Assembly (NCBI GenBank): GCA_001599915.1
Contig: BCIG01000003.1
Span: 853,766 to 917,765, forward strand
Reading direction: 5' to 3'
DNA from: Symbiotaphrina buchneri
Lineage: Eukaryota > Ascomycota > Symbiotaphrinales > Symbiotaphrinaceae
DNA length: 64,000 nt
Under the pieces are notes generated by a model. That model did not search any database. It was given only the letters and a program-made list of their open reading frames with translations, and had not been told where the DNA came from. A program made the translations under genes and the position numbers. Shown piece after piece: positions 30,989 through 42,169 of the stretch; the first letter of the stretch is position 1, and each line of letters starts with the position of its first letter.

Positions 30989-33900
30989 CTACCACGTAGC
31001 AGGACCAAATTTCTCCCCCTCCCCCAGAGTCTTCTTGATCGCCGACGTCGTTGCATCCTGGAGTGAATCATTAGCCATTCCTTCTAAACACTCTCATCTC
31101 GCAATAACGGTATATCAAAACGTACCATAGTCTCAAACACAGCCACATTCCCCCACCACTGCGGCACCGTCACATTCGGCAGGGTAATCGCCAAGAACAC
31201 CAGGATAGTGCAGAGGATCAATCCCGAGTCGAGCGCCGCAGAGGTCAAGTAGTTGTACTGGTGCCACCACCCGGTCCAGCGCCGGCGGATGTAGTAGTTG
31301 AACAGCAGCCCCACAAACACCCACACGAAGAAGTTGAGTGGCGTTGCCGGCGGCAGCCAACCCAAGGCCCCGAGCATGCTGCATGCCCCTGCTGTTAGTA
31401 GTGGATGGGGTTCCCGGGGGAAGGGGAGACGTACACGGGCGCGTTGAGAACGCGGAAGAGCCGCACTTTGGGAAACATCCGCGCGAGCAGGTAGCAGACC
31501 ACGGGCAGGCCGGCGCCGATCAGCCAGAACCATTGGAAATCTCGGTATAGTGATTTAGAACCCAGCATTCGGTCGGGTCCGATCACGCCTGCGTTTGCCG
31601 GTCAGTTGATGCTTCCGAGCTTGGAAAGGCACACAGTCACGTACCCCAAGTGATACTGTTCGAGAAAAAGGTCTTGCCATTTGGACAGGTGAAATGAGCT
31701 GGCTGCGTTCTGGCCATCATTCCGTTAGTTGCGTTGTATGAACTAAGGGGTGCGGAGGACCTACGGCGTGCAGACGTCCGGGATGTTGCTCAGAGTCCAA
31801 TTCATAACTGCAATCTGGACAAAGGACGCCCAGATGCTGGCTACCACTTGACAGGAGAAGACTGTTCGAGGAGGGACCTTCATGTAGAGCGCGAGCTGCA
31901 GTTCAGTGTTAGCAGGCCTCGGAATCTGGAGTCAGGTGGACTAGCCTTCAAGTCACTCGCATAGGTTTGTCTGTCACTCTTTAGCTTCTGATAGACCATC
32001 TGTAGATTCGGAGACTTACGCTTGGCCCAGGACGATCGTACTGTACACCTTGAACACCATGTTCGCGACTGGTCGCCCCGGAAGCATATAGCCGGCCAGA
32101 AACGGGGATAGGACGTTGAGCGCTAACGATGTGAGCCACTTTCCTCGCAGTAGAGATTGAGAGCCCTTACATAGAAAGATATTGGTAATTGCGTAGATGA
32201 CGCAGGTGGGTAGCTGGACAAATCAGCGAGCTTCTTGAAATGATGGAAGGCGTCCATACAATGAATACGAAGGCAACGATGACAGAGACGAAGAAGCCCC
32301 ACCCTACATCTAATCAGCATAATCGCAATCGGCAATTAAGACTTATAACTCACAAGGGAGTTGAGAATCGTAGCCTAAACAAGTCCCCAGACCAAGGGCC
32401 ATACTCGCCACAAACAGCACCAGATACCACCAATCAGGGGCCTCGGTATATTTCGCCATCAGCTTCACATGGATATCCGGCTTATCAGTCTTCGCCCTGC
32501 GGAGCTGACGCCATATCTCCTTGCCATGATATAGCGGAACATGAACAAGCGAGGCGATCAGCGCGGCGAAGCCCAGCCCATAGTTCAGGGCAAATGTCGA
32601 AGCCAGGAACATGGGGGAGTACTTCTTGTACTTGTTCAGGTCGAAGGAGAAGTTGGCACCGAGGATCTTGGTCACGTTGTACACGTTCTGCGTGTTGTCG
32701 TACGTCGTCGACGTGTTCAGCGGCAGGTAATCGGCGTACAGGGCCCCCGAATAGGCGATCCCGATCGTGGGGATGATGAAGAAGATCATTAGCCCGATTA
32801 GCGTGTTGATGTGTGACTGTGTCGGTGCGAGCAAGGGTGAGGCAATGTAGCTTGAGATGTAGCTGCGATTGTCAGCCATTAGTTAAATTAAGGGAGAGAA
32901 GGAGTCGTACGTCCAATCGAATGTGATCGGAATGAGAGAGAGCCCGGTGAATCCGCCAAAGAGTTGGTTCACTACAACATTGTTCGGTTTGATCCCTGGC
33001 AAAAGCAGATAAGCAGATATACAATCAAAGTCTGGCATGGTTAGACTCACATGTGACGAAGTTGAAGACTGAAAGGCCTTGGAAGAGCACTCCAGGTATC
33101 CTGCATGGTCAATATATGTCGCGAATGGAAAACCAAGAGGAGTCATCAGCTTACCAATAGTAAGCGAAAGATCCCGCAGCGGTGTATAAGAAGAACCGGT
33201 AACGGGATATTTTCCATCCGTTTGTCTCGGCAGGGTCTGATTTACGGCGGTCATGCAGAGCATAGAGCAGCGAAGTGTTTCCGAACTGGCCGGGCCACAT
33301 CATTGCTGCGGGCCTGTAACATCTGTCAGTCCTAGCGTAGATGAGTGTATATGGTAGCAACCAACCAGACTATGAAGCGACGGAATAAACCAGTCAAACC
33401 CAGTCCTATGAGCTGACTGCTGAGAGTGAACATGAGTTGGAATCCCCATCCCATATTCACGTTGTAGTAGGCTACCGCATGTCGGTCAATAGCACCAGAC
33501 TGGGTCGGAGGTCATGGACTCACGTTTCCCGCCGAGAGCAATCAAAGCATCGGTACTATATGCGTATCCGATACAGACGCTGAAGAGACCTGTCAGAGTA
33601 TTCCTGGGCCTTTTCATCACTCTACTCACTTGGACATCAACTGTTCAACTGATCAGCACTGGTATTTCACGACTCGCAATGGGGAGAGCCTGTTGCTTAC
33701 AACGATCACGGTGTGTTCCTTGATGGTGAATGGACCGGGATTGAAAGTCCATCGGAGCCCAAACGTGTTGAAGACCCTAGTGGGGACGACTTTGGCCCAA
33801 AAGCAGCCAATCGGAAATACCAACCTAGACGGATTAATTGTCTCCCCGATGTAATATCTGGCAAAGGGCGCATACAGCTGAACGACGATGGCCGAGATGG

Positions 33901-34310
33901 AGATGGCAGGGCTCCTGTATCGCTCCGCGTTAGTATCAACGTCCGGAGCTGCACCTGAACACAAAACTTGCATACCTCATGCTCAGAAACATATTTATCC
34001 CACTTGCCACGGTCACGAAGATCATGCCCAGGATCCAAGCTCGGACGGTATTGGCTACCTCTCCTCCATCGGTGTTTCGAACGGCCGCTCGAACCTCCTC
34101 GTAAGGGGAGTCTTCCGACTCCTCTATCACGCCAATCACGGCCTCTTCTTTGTTGTATTCCAGTGATTCGAATGCGGGAGGTGGAGTAACTGGTTCGATA
34201 TCATTGAGGCCTACCGTGGCGGTGCCCTTTTCAGCGTCCGACATAGTTGTGATAGTAGTGTAGATTGGGGAGACACCGGACGAGACGGCTTTGGAGATCT
34301 CGGTATCCAT
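30989..34310 (-). CDS. Oligopeptide transporter, OPT family (copy 2)
   Basis: A second OPT transporter of roughly 750-800 residues, broken into about a dozen exons. The ATG at 34310 opens MDTEISKAVSSGVSP; a downstream in-frame ATG (MSDAEKG) is an alternative start. Exons carry TVASGINMFLSMR, the family motif FNPGPFTIKEHTVIV, CIGYAYSTDALIALGGK, MMWPGQFGNTSLLYALHD, SLIPITFDWTYISSYIASPL, PWWGFFVSVIVAFVF, LPGRPVANMVFK, NYYIRRRWTGWWHQYNYLTS and PQWWGN. The last small exon gives the conserved-style ending GPATW. Exon joins checked at the 5' end, middle and 3' end keep the frame, so it looks functional. It is much more intron-rich than copy 1 and only distantly similar, so this is not a recent duplication. 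It is divergent from the DUF885 gene. Confidence 0.85.
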
Positions 34311-34949
34311 TGCAGTGTTTCGGTCCTTCAAGCGTCCTATGCCGTATTCCCTGGCAGGACTAAACGATGATGGGAAGGAAAGATATATGGTGACGCTGTA
34401 TGCGTAGCACCGCGGCTAAAAGCCATCGCGGGGCTGTTCATATACACATACAGATCCGCATAGCGCTCAGCCCCCTCACGCATCTGTCAAGATAAGGATA
34501 CGATAGAAATCCCTCCTCTGATTTGCGGGAAAATGCTTAAGCTTATCATACACGGATATCGCGGATATCAGTTCGAGACCGGCACTGCAACGTTGCCTGC
34601 TGGCGTGGGGGTCATGAGCGGTCCTTAAAAAGGGTTAACACCGATCCGGCCTACTATCTTCGGCCGGGCCGAAGCCGTGAAGCAGATCAACGCTCTTCTG
34701 GGGATGTTCACCCCTGCATGGACCATAAGTGGGCGCGGTCTTGGCCGTTGAGGAGAGCATCTTCGGCAGGGGCCTCCCTCGACCTGCCTAATCGGGTAAT
34801 CTCTCGAGGGCTCGTTATCGACGTCTCGGAAGCCGGCTTCCTGATAATGGCATCGGCCCGCTGCCAACAGGAAATATCTCGGCCAGGGCCGCGATACCAG
34901 ATCATTCTCGCCACATCGAACGGGCCTGGGAGGTGCAGTGTTATCGACA
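34311..34949. promoter_or_regulatory. Divergent promoter of OPT and DUF885 genes
   Basis: A 640-base shared promoter. It holds seven HGATAR (GATA-factor) motifs, at about 34490, 34502, 34543, 34655, 34814, 34842 and 34941, and a 17-base perfect palindrome (cttcggccgggccgaag, 34658-34674) of the CGG/CCG kind bound by zinc-cluster regulators. This arrangement suggests shared nitrogen-responsive and specific control. Confidence 0.5.
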
Positions 34950-36632
34950 ATGGTATCTCGACCGCTCGTGCGGCCCTCCGTAGCCGTCAACGATGAAGCC
35001 ATCCGTAACCGAATCGAAATCGTCACGGCGGATCTCGAAGAACTGGACGATTTCTACAAGGTTAGAGTATCGCCACACAGACAGGAAAGGTTCAGAGAAT
35101 ACTCCGATGAGCAGCTTGCTTACCTTGAAGATCTGGAATTCGACTGCTTGAGCCAGCAAGGCAAGGTCGACTACCTCTTACTGAAAGGCCATATTAAACG
35201 ACTGCTGCAACAGCTAGACCTCGATGTGGCGCGAGATCAAAAGACGGCGCCGTTGCTTCCGTTTGTCTCGTCCATAACGGGCCTCATCGAGGACCGGCAG
35301 ACTGTCAAGAAATTGGATGCGAAGAAGGCCGCACAAACGGTACATGATGTCCTTATCCAAATCAACGCCCTCCAGGCCAAAGTCCTAAAATCGGAAATCT
35401 CGATAGACAAGGCTAGCGCTTTCCGTGCCGCCTCGACACTGGGTGAGCTGCGCAATCATCTCTCGGAGTGGTATAACTTCTACAAAGGCTACGACCCGAT
35501 GTTCACTTGGTGGCTGGCGCAGCCATATGCGGCCGTAGACAAGCAGCTAGAAGAATACGCGTCTGCTATCCGGGAAAAGCTCATTGGGATCAAGCCTGGA
35601 GATGAAGATGCCATTGTTGGGCAGCCTATTGGCCGCGAGGGGCTGTTGGTGGAGCTGGAAGCGGAGACCATCAACTACACCCCCGATGAACTTATCTCAA
35701 TCGGCGAGCGCGAGTACGCCTGGTGCGAGAGAGAGATGAAGAAACTCTCGCAGCGGATGGGGTTCGGCGACGAGTGGCGGAAGGCACTGAATGTCGTGAT
35801 GAACGACTACGTCGAGCCCGGCCAGCAACCGTACCTGGTGCATGACCTTGCACAGGAAGCTATCGACTTTGTCACAAAGCACAACCTAGTCACGGTACCG
35901 CGGATCGCCAGCGAGGCGATTAGAGTCTTCATGATGACGCCCGCGCGGCAGAAGGTCAACCCGTTCTTCCTCGGAGGCCCAAGCATGATCGTCTCGTATC
36001 CGACAGATACGATGGACCATGCAGACAAACTCATGAGCCTGCGTGGGAACAATATCCATACCTCTCGCTCGACTGTCTTCCACGAGCTGGTTCCAGGCCA
36101 CCATCTTCAATGGTACATGAACAACCGCTACAGACCGTACCGCCGTCTCTTCCGCACACCGTTCTGGACAGAGGGGTGGGCTTTCTACTGGGAGTTTGTA
36201 CTGTGGGATGACGCGCGGTTCCCCAAGACGGATTATAACCGTGTTGGGATGCTTTTCTGGCGCATGCACCGCTGCGTGCGGATACTCTTCTCCCTCAAAT
36301 TCCACCTCGGCCAGGTCACTCCAGAGCAGTGCATTGAGATGCTCATTAACATGGTCGGGCACGAGCGAGCCACTGCTGAGGGTGAGGTCCGCCGCTCTTT
36401 CAATGGCACGTACGCGCCGTTGTATCAGGCCGGGTACATGCTTGGTGCTCTGCAGTGGTATGCGCTGCGACAGGAACTGGTCAGCAGTGGAAAGGTGGGA
36501 GAAAAGACGTTTCATGATGAGATTCTGAGGAATAATCTCATGCCAGTTGAGTTTGCACGGGCCATATTGACTGGGCAGCGGCTGGATCCGGATTACAAGG
36601 CGTCATGGAGATTCTATGATAGTCTGCGATAA
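34950..36632 (+). CDS. DUF885 metallopeptidase-like protein
   Basis: An intronless 560-residue DUF885 protein. The catalytic signature STVFHELVPGHHLQ (HExxxGHH) lies near residue 380, followed by TPFWTEGWAFYWEFVLW, which contains the Glu expected as a further zinc ligand. The N-terminal half is helical and charged. The C-terminal part has the family features HERATAEGEVRRSF and YQAGYMLGALQ. No signal peptide is seen, so it probably acts in the cytosol. The family resembles gluzincin peptidases, though fungal members are not biochemically defined to my knowledge. The first ATG is used; a GTG twelve bases upstream was rejected. It is divergent from the OPT transporter, suggesting hydrolysis of imported peptides. 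Confidence 0.88.
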   Translation: MVSRPLVRPSVAVNDEAIRNRIEIVTADLEELDDFYKVRVSPHRQERFREYSDEQLAYLEDLEFDCLSQQGKVDYLLLKGHIKRLLQQLDLDVARDQKTAPLLPFVSSITGLIEDRQTVKKLDAKKAAQTVHDVLIQINALQAKVLKSEISIDKASAFRAASTLGELRNHLSEWYNFYKGYDPMFTWWLAQPYAAVDKQLEEYASAIREKLIGIKPGDEDAIVGQPIGREGLLVELEAETINYTPDELISIGEREYAWCEREMKKLSQRMGFGDEWRKALNVVMNDYVEPGQQPYLVHDLAQEAIDFVTKHNLVTVPRIASEAIRVFMMTPARQKVNPFFLGGPSMIVSYPTDTMDHADKLMSLRGNNIHTSRSTVFHELVPGHHLQWYMNNRYRPYRRLFRTPFWTEGWAFYWEFVLWDDARFPKTDYNRVGMLFWRMHRCVRILFSLKFHLGQVTPEQCIEMLINMVGHERATAEGEVRRSFNGTYAPLYQAGYMLGALQWYALRQELVSSGKVGEKTFHDEILRNNLMPVEFARAILTGQRLDPDYKASWRFYDSLR

Positions 36633-37186
36633 AACCCATAGACAGAGAAATATTATCTCTTCTCTGCTTTCTTTGTGTTAGGGTTTGTTCAGGCCATCTC
36701 GTGAGACTCTTCTAAAAGACAAAAAGCCTTTGAACAAAGGAGAGACACTGCGAGTCAGTTCCCACCAGCGATAGCTCAGACAATTAGCGCAGGCCTTTGT
36801 TCACCTTTATTCCTACATTGTTGTTGAGCACAACGGGGAAATGCAGCGACAAAAAGCTGTGATCACGTCATTAAACTACAGTTCTTACTTGCAGCAAAGC
36901 AGGCCACATTTGACAGTACTTGAGATTACTCTTCAGTCTACATGGGATCAATAGCAGGTGGATTGCATGTTATATTTTTGGGCCAAGATTATGCGGTAAA
37001 GACTGTATTGTTTTCTTTTCTATCTGCTCCTTTTGTGTGACCTTCGCAGAAACGACTGTCAAAAAATATGTGTATTTGTATTCAACGGTCATCGGGACAA
37101 ACCCGGAACAAGAATGTTAGCTTTCCGCAAGGCGCACCTCATCATCCAAACTTTTCGTCGACCCATCCAACGGCTTACATCACCTG
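36633..37186. other. 3' intergenic region, nothing recognised
   Basis: AT-rich spacer downstream of the DUF885 gene and downstream of the zinc-ribbon gene (convergent). No gene is supported. Confidence 0.45.
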
Positions 37187-37414
37187 CTACCTTTTCTTCT
37201 TCCTCTCGCCACTCCTGGAAGCCTTGCAAAGGTTTTCCCACCAAAGCTGGTCTTCATTGTATTCTTTTTCAGCCGCGCCAGACATGTCTTGAAGCTGATA
37301 GCTGTCAAAGGAGCCGCAATAAAAGCAGGATTCACCGTTGTGCCCGCATTGAACGCAAGTGGTGTACCAGATGTCGGCATGAAAGTGGCCGCATTTGCAA
37401 CAGGACCAACCCAT
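37187..37414 (-). CDS. Small zinc-ribbon protein
   Basis: A 75-residue intronless protein with three cysteine pairs: CCKC at residues 5-8, CVQC at 20-23 and CFYC at 30-33, each followed by Gly or Gly-His. This spacing fits a zinc ribbon or tandem ribbons of the W-x-C-x-x-C type common in small fungal proteins. The second half is charged and ends in a basic run (SGERKKKR). It probably binds zinc and may contact RNA, DNA or protein, but no precise function can be assigned. The start is the first ATG and immediately precedes the first cysteines. The short length makes the call moderate. Confidence 0.6.
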   Translation of the reverse strand: MGWSCCKCGHFHADIWYTTCVQCGHNGESCFYCGSFDSYQLQDMSGAAEKEYNEDQLWWENLCKASRSGERKKKR

Positions 37415-37800
37415 ATTGGCGAAGTGGTGAGGGTGGCTGGATGGTTCGAAGTCGCTTGGTGGTGAAAGGATGTCTGGGAGGGTGGTGTGCAGAAAACTTG
37501 ATCAGTAATGTGTGCGTGGACGTATGGAAAATGGATAGGATGAAAAGACCATTTATGTACGTCATGGTCAGTTGTGCATCAATTGTTCATCTGCTGTCTT
37601 TGAGGGATCTGGGGGAAAGCATATATACTAGGGCCTTCAATCTTGCAGCGTGTGGCTGGAAAGGTTCTTGCGACAAAGGTGAACAAGGCTTGCACATCGT
37701 TCTCATCTAGATGATAGAGCAGTTTTATCCGGTTCGGGCATCGTAAAATTTCATACCAGAAGCCCAAAGACCTTCACAGATCGCAGCAACCAGCTCAGCA
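37415..37800. other. Intergenic
   Basis: Upstream of the zinc-ribbon gene; no second gene is recognised. Confidence 0.4.
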
Positions 37801-38213
37801 CAGCTTTCGTGAAGGGTTCGATGGCGCGAGCGGCGTGCACACACACATGACCAAGACGCGCAACACGGACCCGGAGGTGCTGGAGAAGCGATACCCCGTG
37901 TTGCTGCGCCGCTTCAAGTTTAGGCGGGGCAGCGGAGGCAAAGGCTGGTGGACGGCGGTATGGGCGTCATCCGCGAGATTCAGTGTCGTCGCCCGTTGCG
38001 CGTGAGTATCATCTCCGGAGTAGAGTGAACCGCCCCTATGGCATGCAGGGCGGCGAACCCGGACAGGCCGGACTCAATACGTGGATCCGACGTGGCACGG
38101 GCACCGCCGAGCGGAGAGTGAACCTTACAAGTCGAGCGCTGGTGCAGATGGATACAGATGATTCGGTTGAGATCCGAACCCCTGGAGGCGGCGGTTGGGG
38201 CGTTCCTATCTGA
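37801..38213 (+). pseudogene. 3' remnant of a 5-oxoprolinase/hydantoinase B gene
   Basis: A fragment of the C-terminal end of an ATP-dependent 5-oxoprolinase (hydantoinase B domain), the enzyme that opens 5-oxoproline to glutamate. The first frame reads [20 protein letters not shown] and [16 protein letters not shown] second frame reads [18 protein letters not shown] third reads [17 protein letters not shown] and finishes with IRTPGGGGWGVP. These follow the known order of the family's last 140 residues. Two frame changes and the loss of more than 1,000 upstream residues make it a clear relic. No upstream portion is found nearby. Confidence 0.75.
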
Positions 38214-38776
38214 ATTGTCGCGTCACTCACAGATGAGGTCATCGCCTGGTTACTCGTCCTCATTGACTGCGACGGCCACTCTGCGACAATCCTTCAATGA
38301 TGGTCATGGTGACCAAGCCCGGCGTTGTAGCCTCGACGGGCCTCTTCAATGATGAAGACGGGTATGAATGTCTTGGTCTTGTCATGAAGTGATGTATGAT
38401 CCAGGTCATTCTCCATATATAAAGAACACATATAAGATATCCATCCTAATACAGACGTCCTTTGCGAACCCCTCTCCATGACCTCTGTGAAAGGACTATA
38501 CATAAGATCCATCCCCGAAAGACACGCTGAAAAAGTTTGATTATTGAAATGAACAACCACTCAGACTTAAACACCAGACCTGAATAACCTTGAGCCTTGT
38601 TCGAATGTCGTTGCACTTTTCCCGGTACGGAAACCTGCCGTTTGATGCTGCACATAGTCTGTATAAACAATGACGAGGTTCTGGTGGCTTCTCTGCTATT
38701 GGTGCAGCGTCATTACCCGCCTCCCCCTCCGAGATCAATCACCCATTCGTCACCAATCATAATGCTTTGTCTTTGG
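38214..38776. other. Intergenic, nothing recognised
   Basis: The spacer between the oxoprolinase relic and the 3' end of the membrane-protein gene. No supported gene. Confidence 0.45.
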
Positions 38777-39247
38777 TCATGCCTTTGTGCGTCCCTTCCT
38801 GAAATTGGCACTGACCACTTCGCCATCCTCTGTCGTCGTGCAGCATCTGGCACCAATACAGAGCACAACCATGACGCACAGTGCAACAATGCCCAACCAA
38901 CCGGGGCCTTTCTGCCCACAGCGAATCAATATAACACACAGGATGATGAAAGCAGCGAGCAACAAGGCGCCTGCAAGTGGGAAGAGAACGATCATGAAAA
39001 CCCAGCGGGAGTCGCTAAGGCTGCTCGGTTTGCGATGGATGACGATGTAGATGGGCATCATGGATAGTATGGAGATCAGGAATAGCATGGAGGCCCAGGC
39101 TAGTAGGACGCGGGCATGGTCTTCGCAACATGTATCGGTGGTGGAGATGGATAAACTCAGGAAGCTGGTGAATGTTATGCTGCCGGCGAATGTGCCGATC
39201 AGGCTGAGCGCTGTCGCCAAGTCGGTATAGTCATCCGCCCGCGCCAT
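38777..39247 (-). CDS. Small four-helix membrane protein, unknown function
   Basis: An intronless 156-residue integral membrane protein. After MARADDYTDLATAL come four hydrophobic segments: about residues 13-33 (LIGTFAGSITFTSFLSLS), 45-68 (VLLAWASMLFLISILSMMPI), 82-108 (WVFMIVLFPLAGALLLAAFI) and 117-137 (WLGIVALCVMVVLCIGA). A Cys-Cys pair (TDTCCEDHAR) lies between helices 1 and 2. The tail is short and basic (FRKGRTKA). No known family is recognised, though fungi have many such proteins near genes for secreted or surface factors. The upstream ATG is the first in frame. The regular helix spacing supports a real gene. Confidence 0.65.
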   Translation of the reverse strand: MARADDYTDLATALSLIGTFAGSITFTSFLSLSISTTDTCCEDHARVLLAWASMLFLISILSMMPIYIVIHRKPSSLSDSRWVFMIVLFPLAGALLLAAFIILCVILIRCGQKGPGWLGIVALCVMVVLCIGARCCTTTEDGEVVSANFRKGRTKA

Positions 39248-39682
39248 GCGTGAATCCTCCGGTTTGTGGCAATAATACGTTCAGTTTAGAGATGCTATGC
39301 GCGGGCTGAAATAAAGTGGAGAGGGAGATGTGACGGCTGGATTAGCTGTTATATCTTTGGGTAGGGCGCACATTGTCCCACCCCTCAGCCTTCCACGTCT
39401 GTGGCGTTGAGGGGATGGAGGCGGCTGAGGACTGATTGGCTAGGAAGGGTTGGTGGTCTGTAGTATACTCGCAGGGTATCTCATCTCGTCAAAAATTGCA
39501 TGGCTTGTCTTCGGGCTTCATCTTGTAGCTGAATGCCCAATACTTGCCCTTCTCCACTCGAGCCCTTTACGGAACTGATGTTAAATTCTCCAGGGCTGAG
39601 CCGATATCTTGATTTCCAGGAGCCCGGACGTCTCAATAAAAAAAAATTCAATCTGAACATTGATCCCAACCAACATTCCACA
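39248..39682. other. Intergenic
   Basis: Promoter of the membrane-protein gene and 3' side of the dehydrogenase. It contains an A9 run near 39640. No gene. Confidence 0.4.
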
Positions 39683-40738
39683 TTATCCTACGCTCGGTGG
39701 GCCTGCCCTGTTACCGTGCAAATGCCCCAGGCTCCCTTCAACGAGAACATCCGGCGACGTCTCACCACTAAGGAACAACACCGCATTCTTCAGCGTCGTC
39801 TCCGAGATCTCTCTCAACGCCTCAGCCGTAAAGAAGCCTTGATGCCCCGTGACGATGACATTCGGGAACGTCATCAACCGCTGAAACACGTCGTCGTCGA
39901 TGATATCCGACGAGCGATCATGATAGAACAGCGAGCTCTCAGCCTCATACACATCCAGCGCCAGCGTGCCCAGCTTGCGGCTCTTCAACGCCGCAATAAC
40001 CGCATTCGTATCGATAAGACCTCCGCGCGACGTATTCACCAACATAGCGCCTGTCTTCATCTTCTGCAGCGTCTGCGCATTGATTATCTGCCACGTCGTC
40101 TCCATGAGCGGGCAATGCAGCGTCACGATATCGCTCTGCTCCAGAAGCGTGTCCAGCTCCACATATTCTCCACCCAACTCAGTGAAGCCAGGTGCCTGGA
40201 ACGGATCATATCCCAGCAGCCGGCACCCAAATCCGCGCAGTATCCGTGCCGTCGCAACGCCAATCTTCCCCGTGCCGATGATGCCGACCGTCTTGCCCGC
40301 CATCGTGAACCCCAGCAGGCCATCGAGCGCGAAATTACCCTCACGCACACGGATATACGCGCGGTGCGTGCGTCGATTCAGCGTCATCATCAGCGCGACG
40401 GCGAACTCGGCCACGGCTTCAGGTGCGTATGCGCCCACGCGGGCCACAAAGAGCCCCAGGCGCTCGGCGGCGCGAATGTCCACATTGTTGAAGCCGGCGC
40501 AGCGCAGCAGGATCGCTCGCGTCCCGTGGGCGTGCAGAGCGCAGAGGACGGCGCTGTCGAGGTGGTCGTTCACGAAGACGCACACGGCTTCGCAGCCCTC
40601 CGCCAGTGGAGCGGTCTCTGCGGACAAGGGAAAGACATGGAAGGTGAGCTCGAAGCCATGTTCGTGGAACTTCTGTTCGTTGGCTTCGCCGAGGTAGAGC
40701 CTGTCATATGGCTGGGCACTGAACACGGCGATCTTCAT
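39683..40738 (-). CDS. D-lactate dehydrogenase-type 2-hydroxyacid dehydrogenase
   Basis: An intronless 351-residue NAD-dependent D-2-hydroxyacid dehydrogenase, closest in pattern to D-lactate dehydrogenases (2-oxoacid to D-2-hydroxyacid, cytosolic). The substrate domain opens MKIAVFSAQPYDR. The NAD domain has TVGIIGTGKIGVATARIL (GxGxxG), then the DIVTLHCPL strand. Catalytic residues are visible: Arg in VNTSRGGLIDT, Glu in LDVYEAESSLF and His in TGHQGFFTAEAL. The segment FYHDRSSDIIDDDVF between Glu and His is characteristic of the D-LDH subgroup. Length is normal and the frame is intact. No pathway neighbour is obvious. Confidence 0.92.
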   Translation of the reverse strand: MKIAVFSAQPYDRLYLGEANEQKFHEHGFELTFHVFPLSAETAPLAEGCEAVCVFVNDHLDSAVLCALHAHGTRAILLRCAGFNNVDIRAAERLGLFVARVGAYAPEAVAEFAVALMMTLNRRTHRAYIRVREGNFALDGLLGFTMAGKTVGIIGTGKIGVATARILRGFGCRLLGYDPFQAPGFTELGGEYVELDTLLEQSDIVTLHCPLMETTWQIINAQTLQKMKTGAMLVNTSRGGLIDTNAVIAALKSRKLGTLALDVYEAESSLFYHDRSSDIIDDDVFQRLMTFPNVIVTGHQGFFTAEALREISETTLKNAVLFLSGETSPDVLVEGSLGHLHGNRAGPPSVG

Positions 40739-42169
40739 CTCGTCGAGTCGATATCAGATCTCCGTATGAGGTTTGGTTGCATCCCGACGAAGCCGAGGTG
40801 CTGCGGCTGAGAGAAATATTGCCAAGCTGCGGTTCGCATCTCAGCCGCGGGGAAGTCTAGACTCAATCAAACTGGGGAAGGCTTGGCAGACCCCTCCTGG
40901 TAGCCCTTAGAAGGATAATAGAGGCCTAAAGGATTGATATAATTTGGCGAAAATAACAGAGTTGAACGAAGATACTGGTGGAAGCTGATCGTTAATAACT
41001 TCAAGAGGTTTAACTTCAAGAGTGTCTTAACCTCATAAACTGATACCAGACCTTGTGAAAGAAAATTGGCAGTCTGACAGGGGCTCTTTGTAGCACGTGG
41101 AGTAGGTCAGCCAGGGCTGTCATCACAAAGGGAGTAAAATGGACTTAAAGCAATCGTTGTCTTGGTTGGATGATCGCTGTGACGACTTTTTCATTGAGAG
41201 ACTTACACAAATAACCAATTTTATATTTGAAGCCGTGTTTTTCGATCATATGAGCAGCTACACCGTGAGTGCTTTCTGCTACACCCACGGAACCGACATA
41301 TATAAGACACCATATATCCGGTAATAACTTCCAAGGCGGTTGGAAAAGTCTCCACGAGTTAGATCTTCATGTTTAGCCCCCCAACTGTGACCATTTGTTC
41401 GCGTCTTGGCAGCATCTCCCTAGAAGTAGCCTGACAGCCATTTCAGGAAGATCATGATTTGACACAGGTGGGGTCCGAAACACGGCATATACTTGTGCTG
41501 CTACATACCGGGATATGTAAAACCCTTTTTGGACTGGTGCATAAGACCCCGATAAGGAGGTCCACATAGACAGCTGGGTCAGAGCTGGCAACGTCCAATG
41601 GGAATGACTTGTGACCCTCTCTTACCAGCACAGCCCCTTGGTGCGTTGTCGGCTGCTAGTGTCTGCCTCGTTTCTACGCTGAAAATATAGGGATTACCAC
41701 GTATACAGCTGAATTTACAATTTGTGGCACTGGAAGGTCCAATGAAATCCAACGACGACGTCTTTGCGCTTAAGGTGGAGAAAAGAAGGCAACTACCTTG
41801 CCCAGTTGTCGCATGACATGTTGCACAGAATTTTCACCGTAGTTTAGAAGTGTCAGACCTGCGAGATCTCCTCAAATTTCTGCTCATTGTGAAACTTGAC
41901 ACTCCTTGAAGCACAGTGAGGCTTCCACAAGACCAAGGGTACACCTTTTCCCATACGTGACCTGGAGCAACATCGAAAGGTGCTCTTCCAATCGCTACGA
42001 GTGGCTACCAAGGCGCTGACGAGTGTGGAGGCAGAATTAATTGCTGCCAGAACCAAGATAGTTTGTCTAATACAAAGCCACCGATGCCGACATTTGCTGA
42101 CTTACACAATCTACTAGACGCGTCGGAGCTTCCCTGCATTATCCTGGCCCATATTCACACTGTCATATA
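40739..42169. other. Long spacer, no supported gene
   Basis: A 1.4-kb stretch between the dehydrogenase promoter and the CorA-like relic. A minus-strand open stretch at 41853-42056 has some coding character, but nothing is recognisable. It may hold decayed sequence. Confidence 0.4.

Noticed and set aside
37801-38213. Intact 5-oxoprolinase gene with introns
   Set aside because: Only the C-terminal end is present and frame changes occur without splice signals.
39533-40810. 425-codon plus-strand open frame
   Set aside because: It is the antisense shadow of the D-lactate dehydrogenase gene, low in hydrophobic segments and rich in Arg and Gln.
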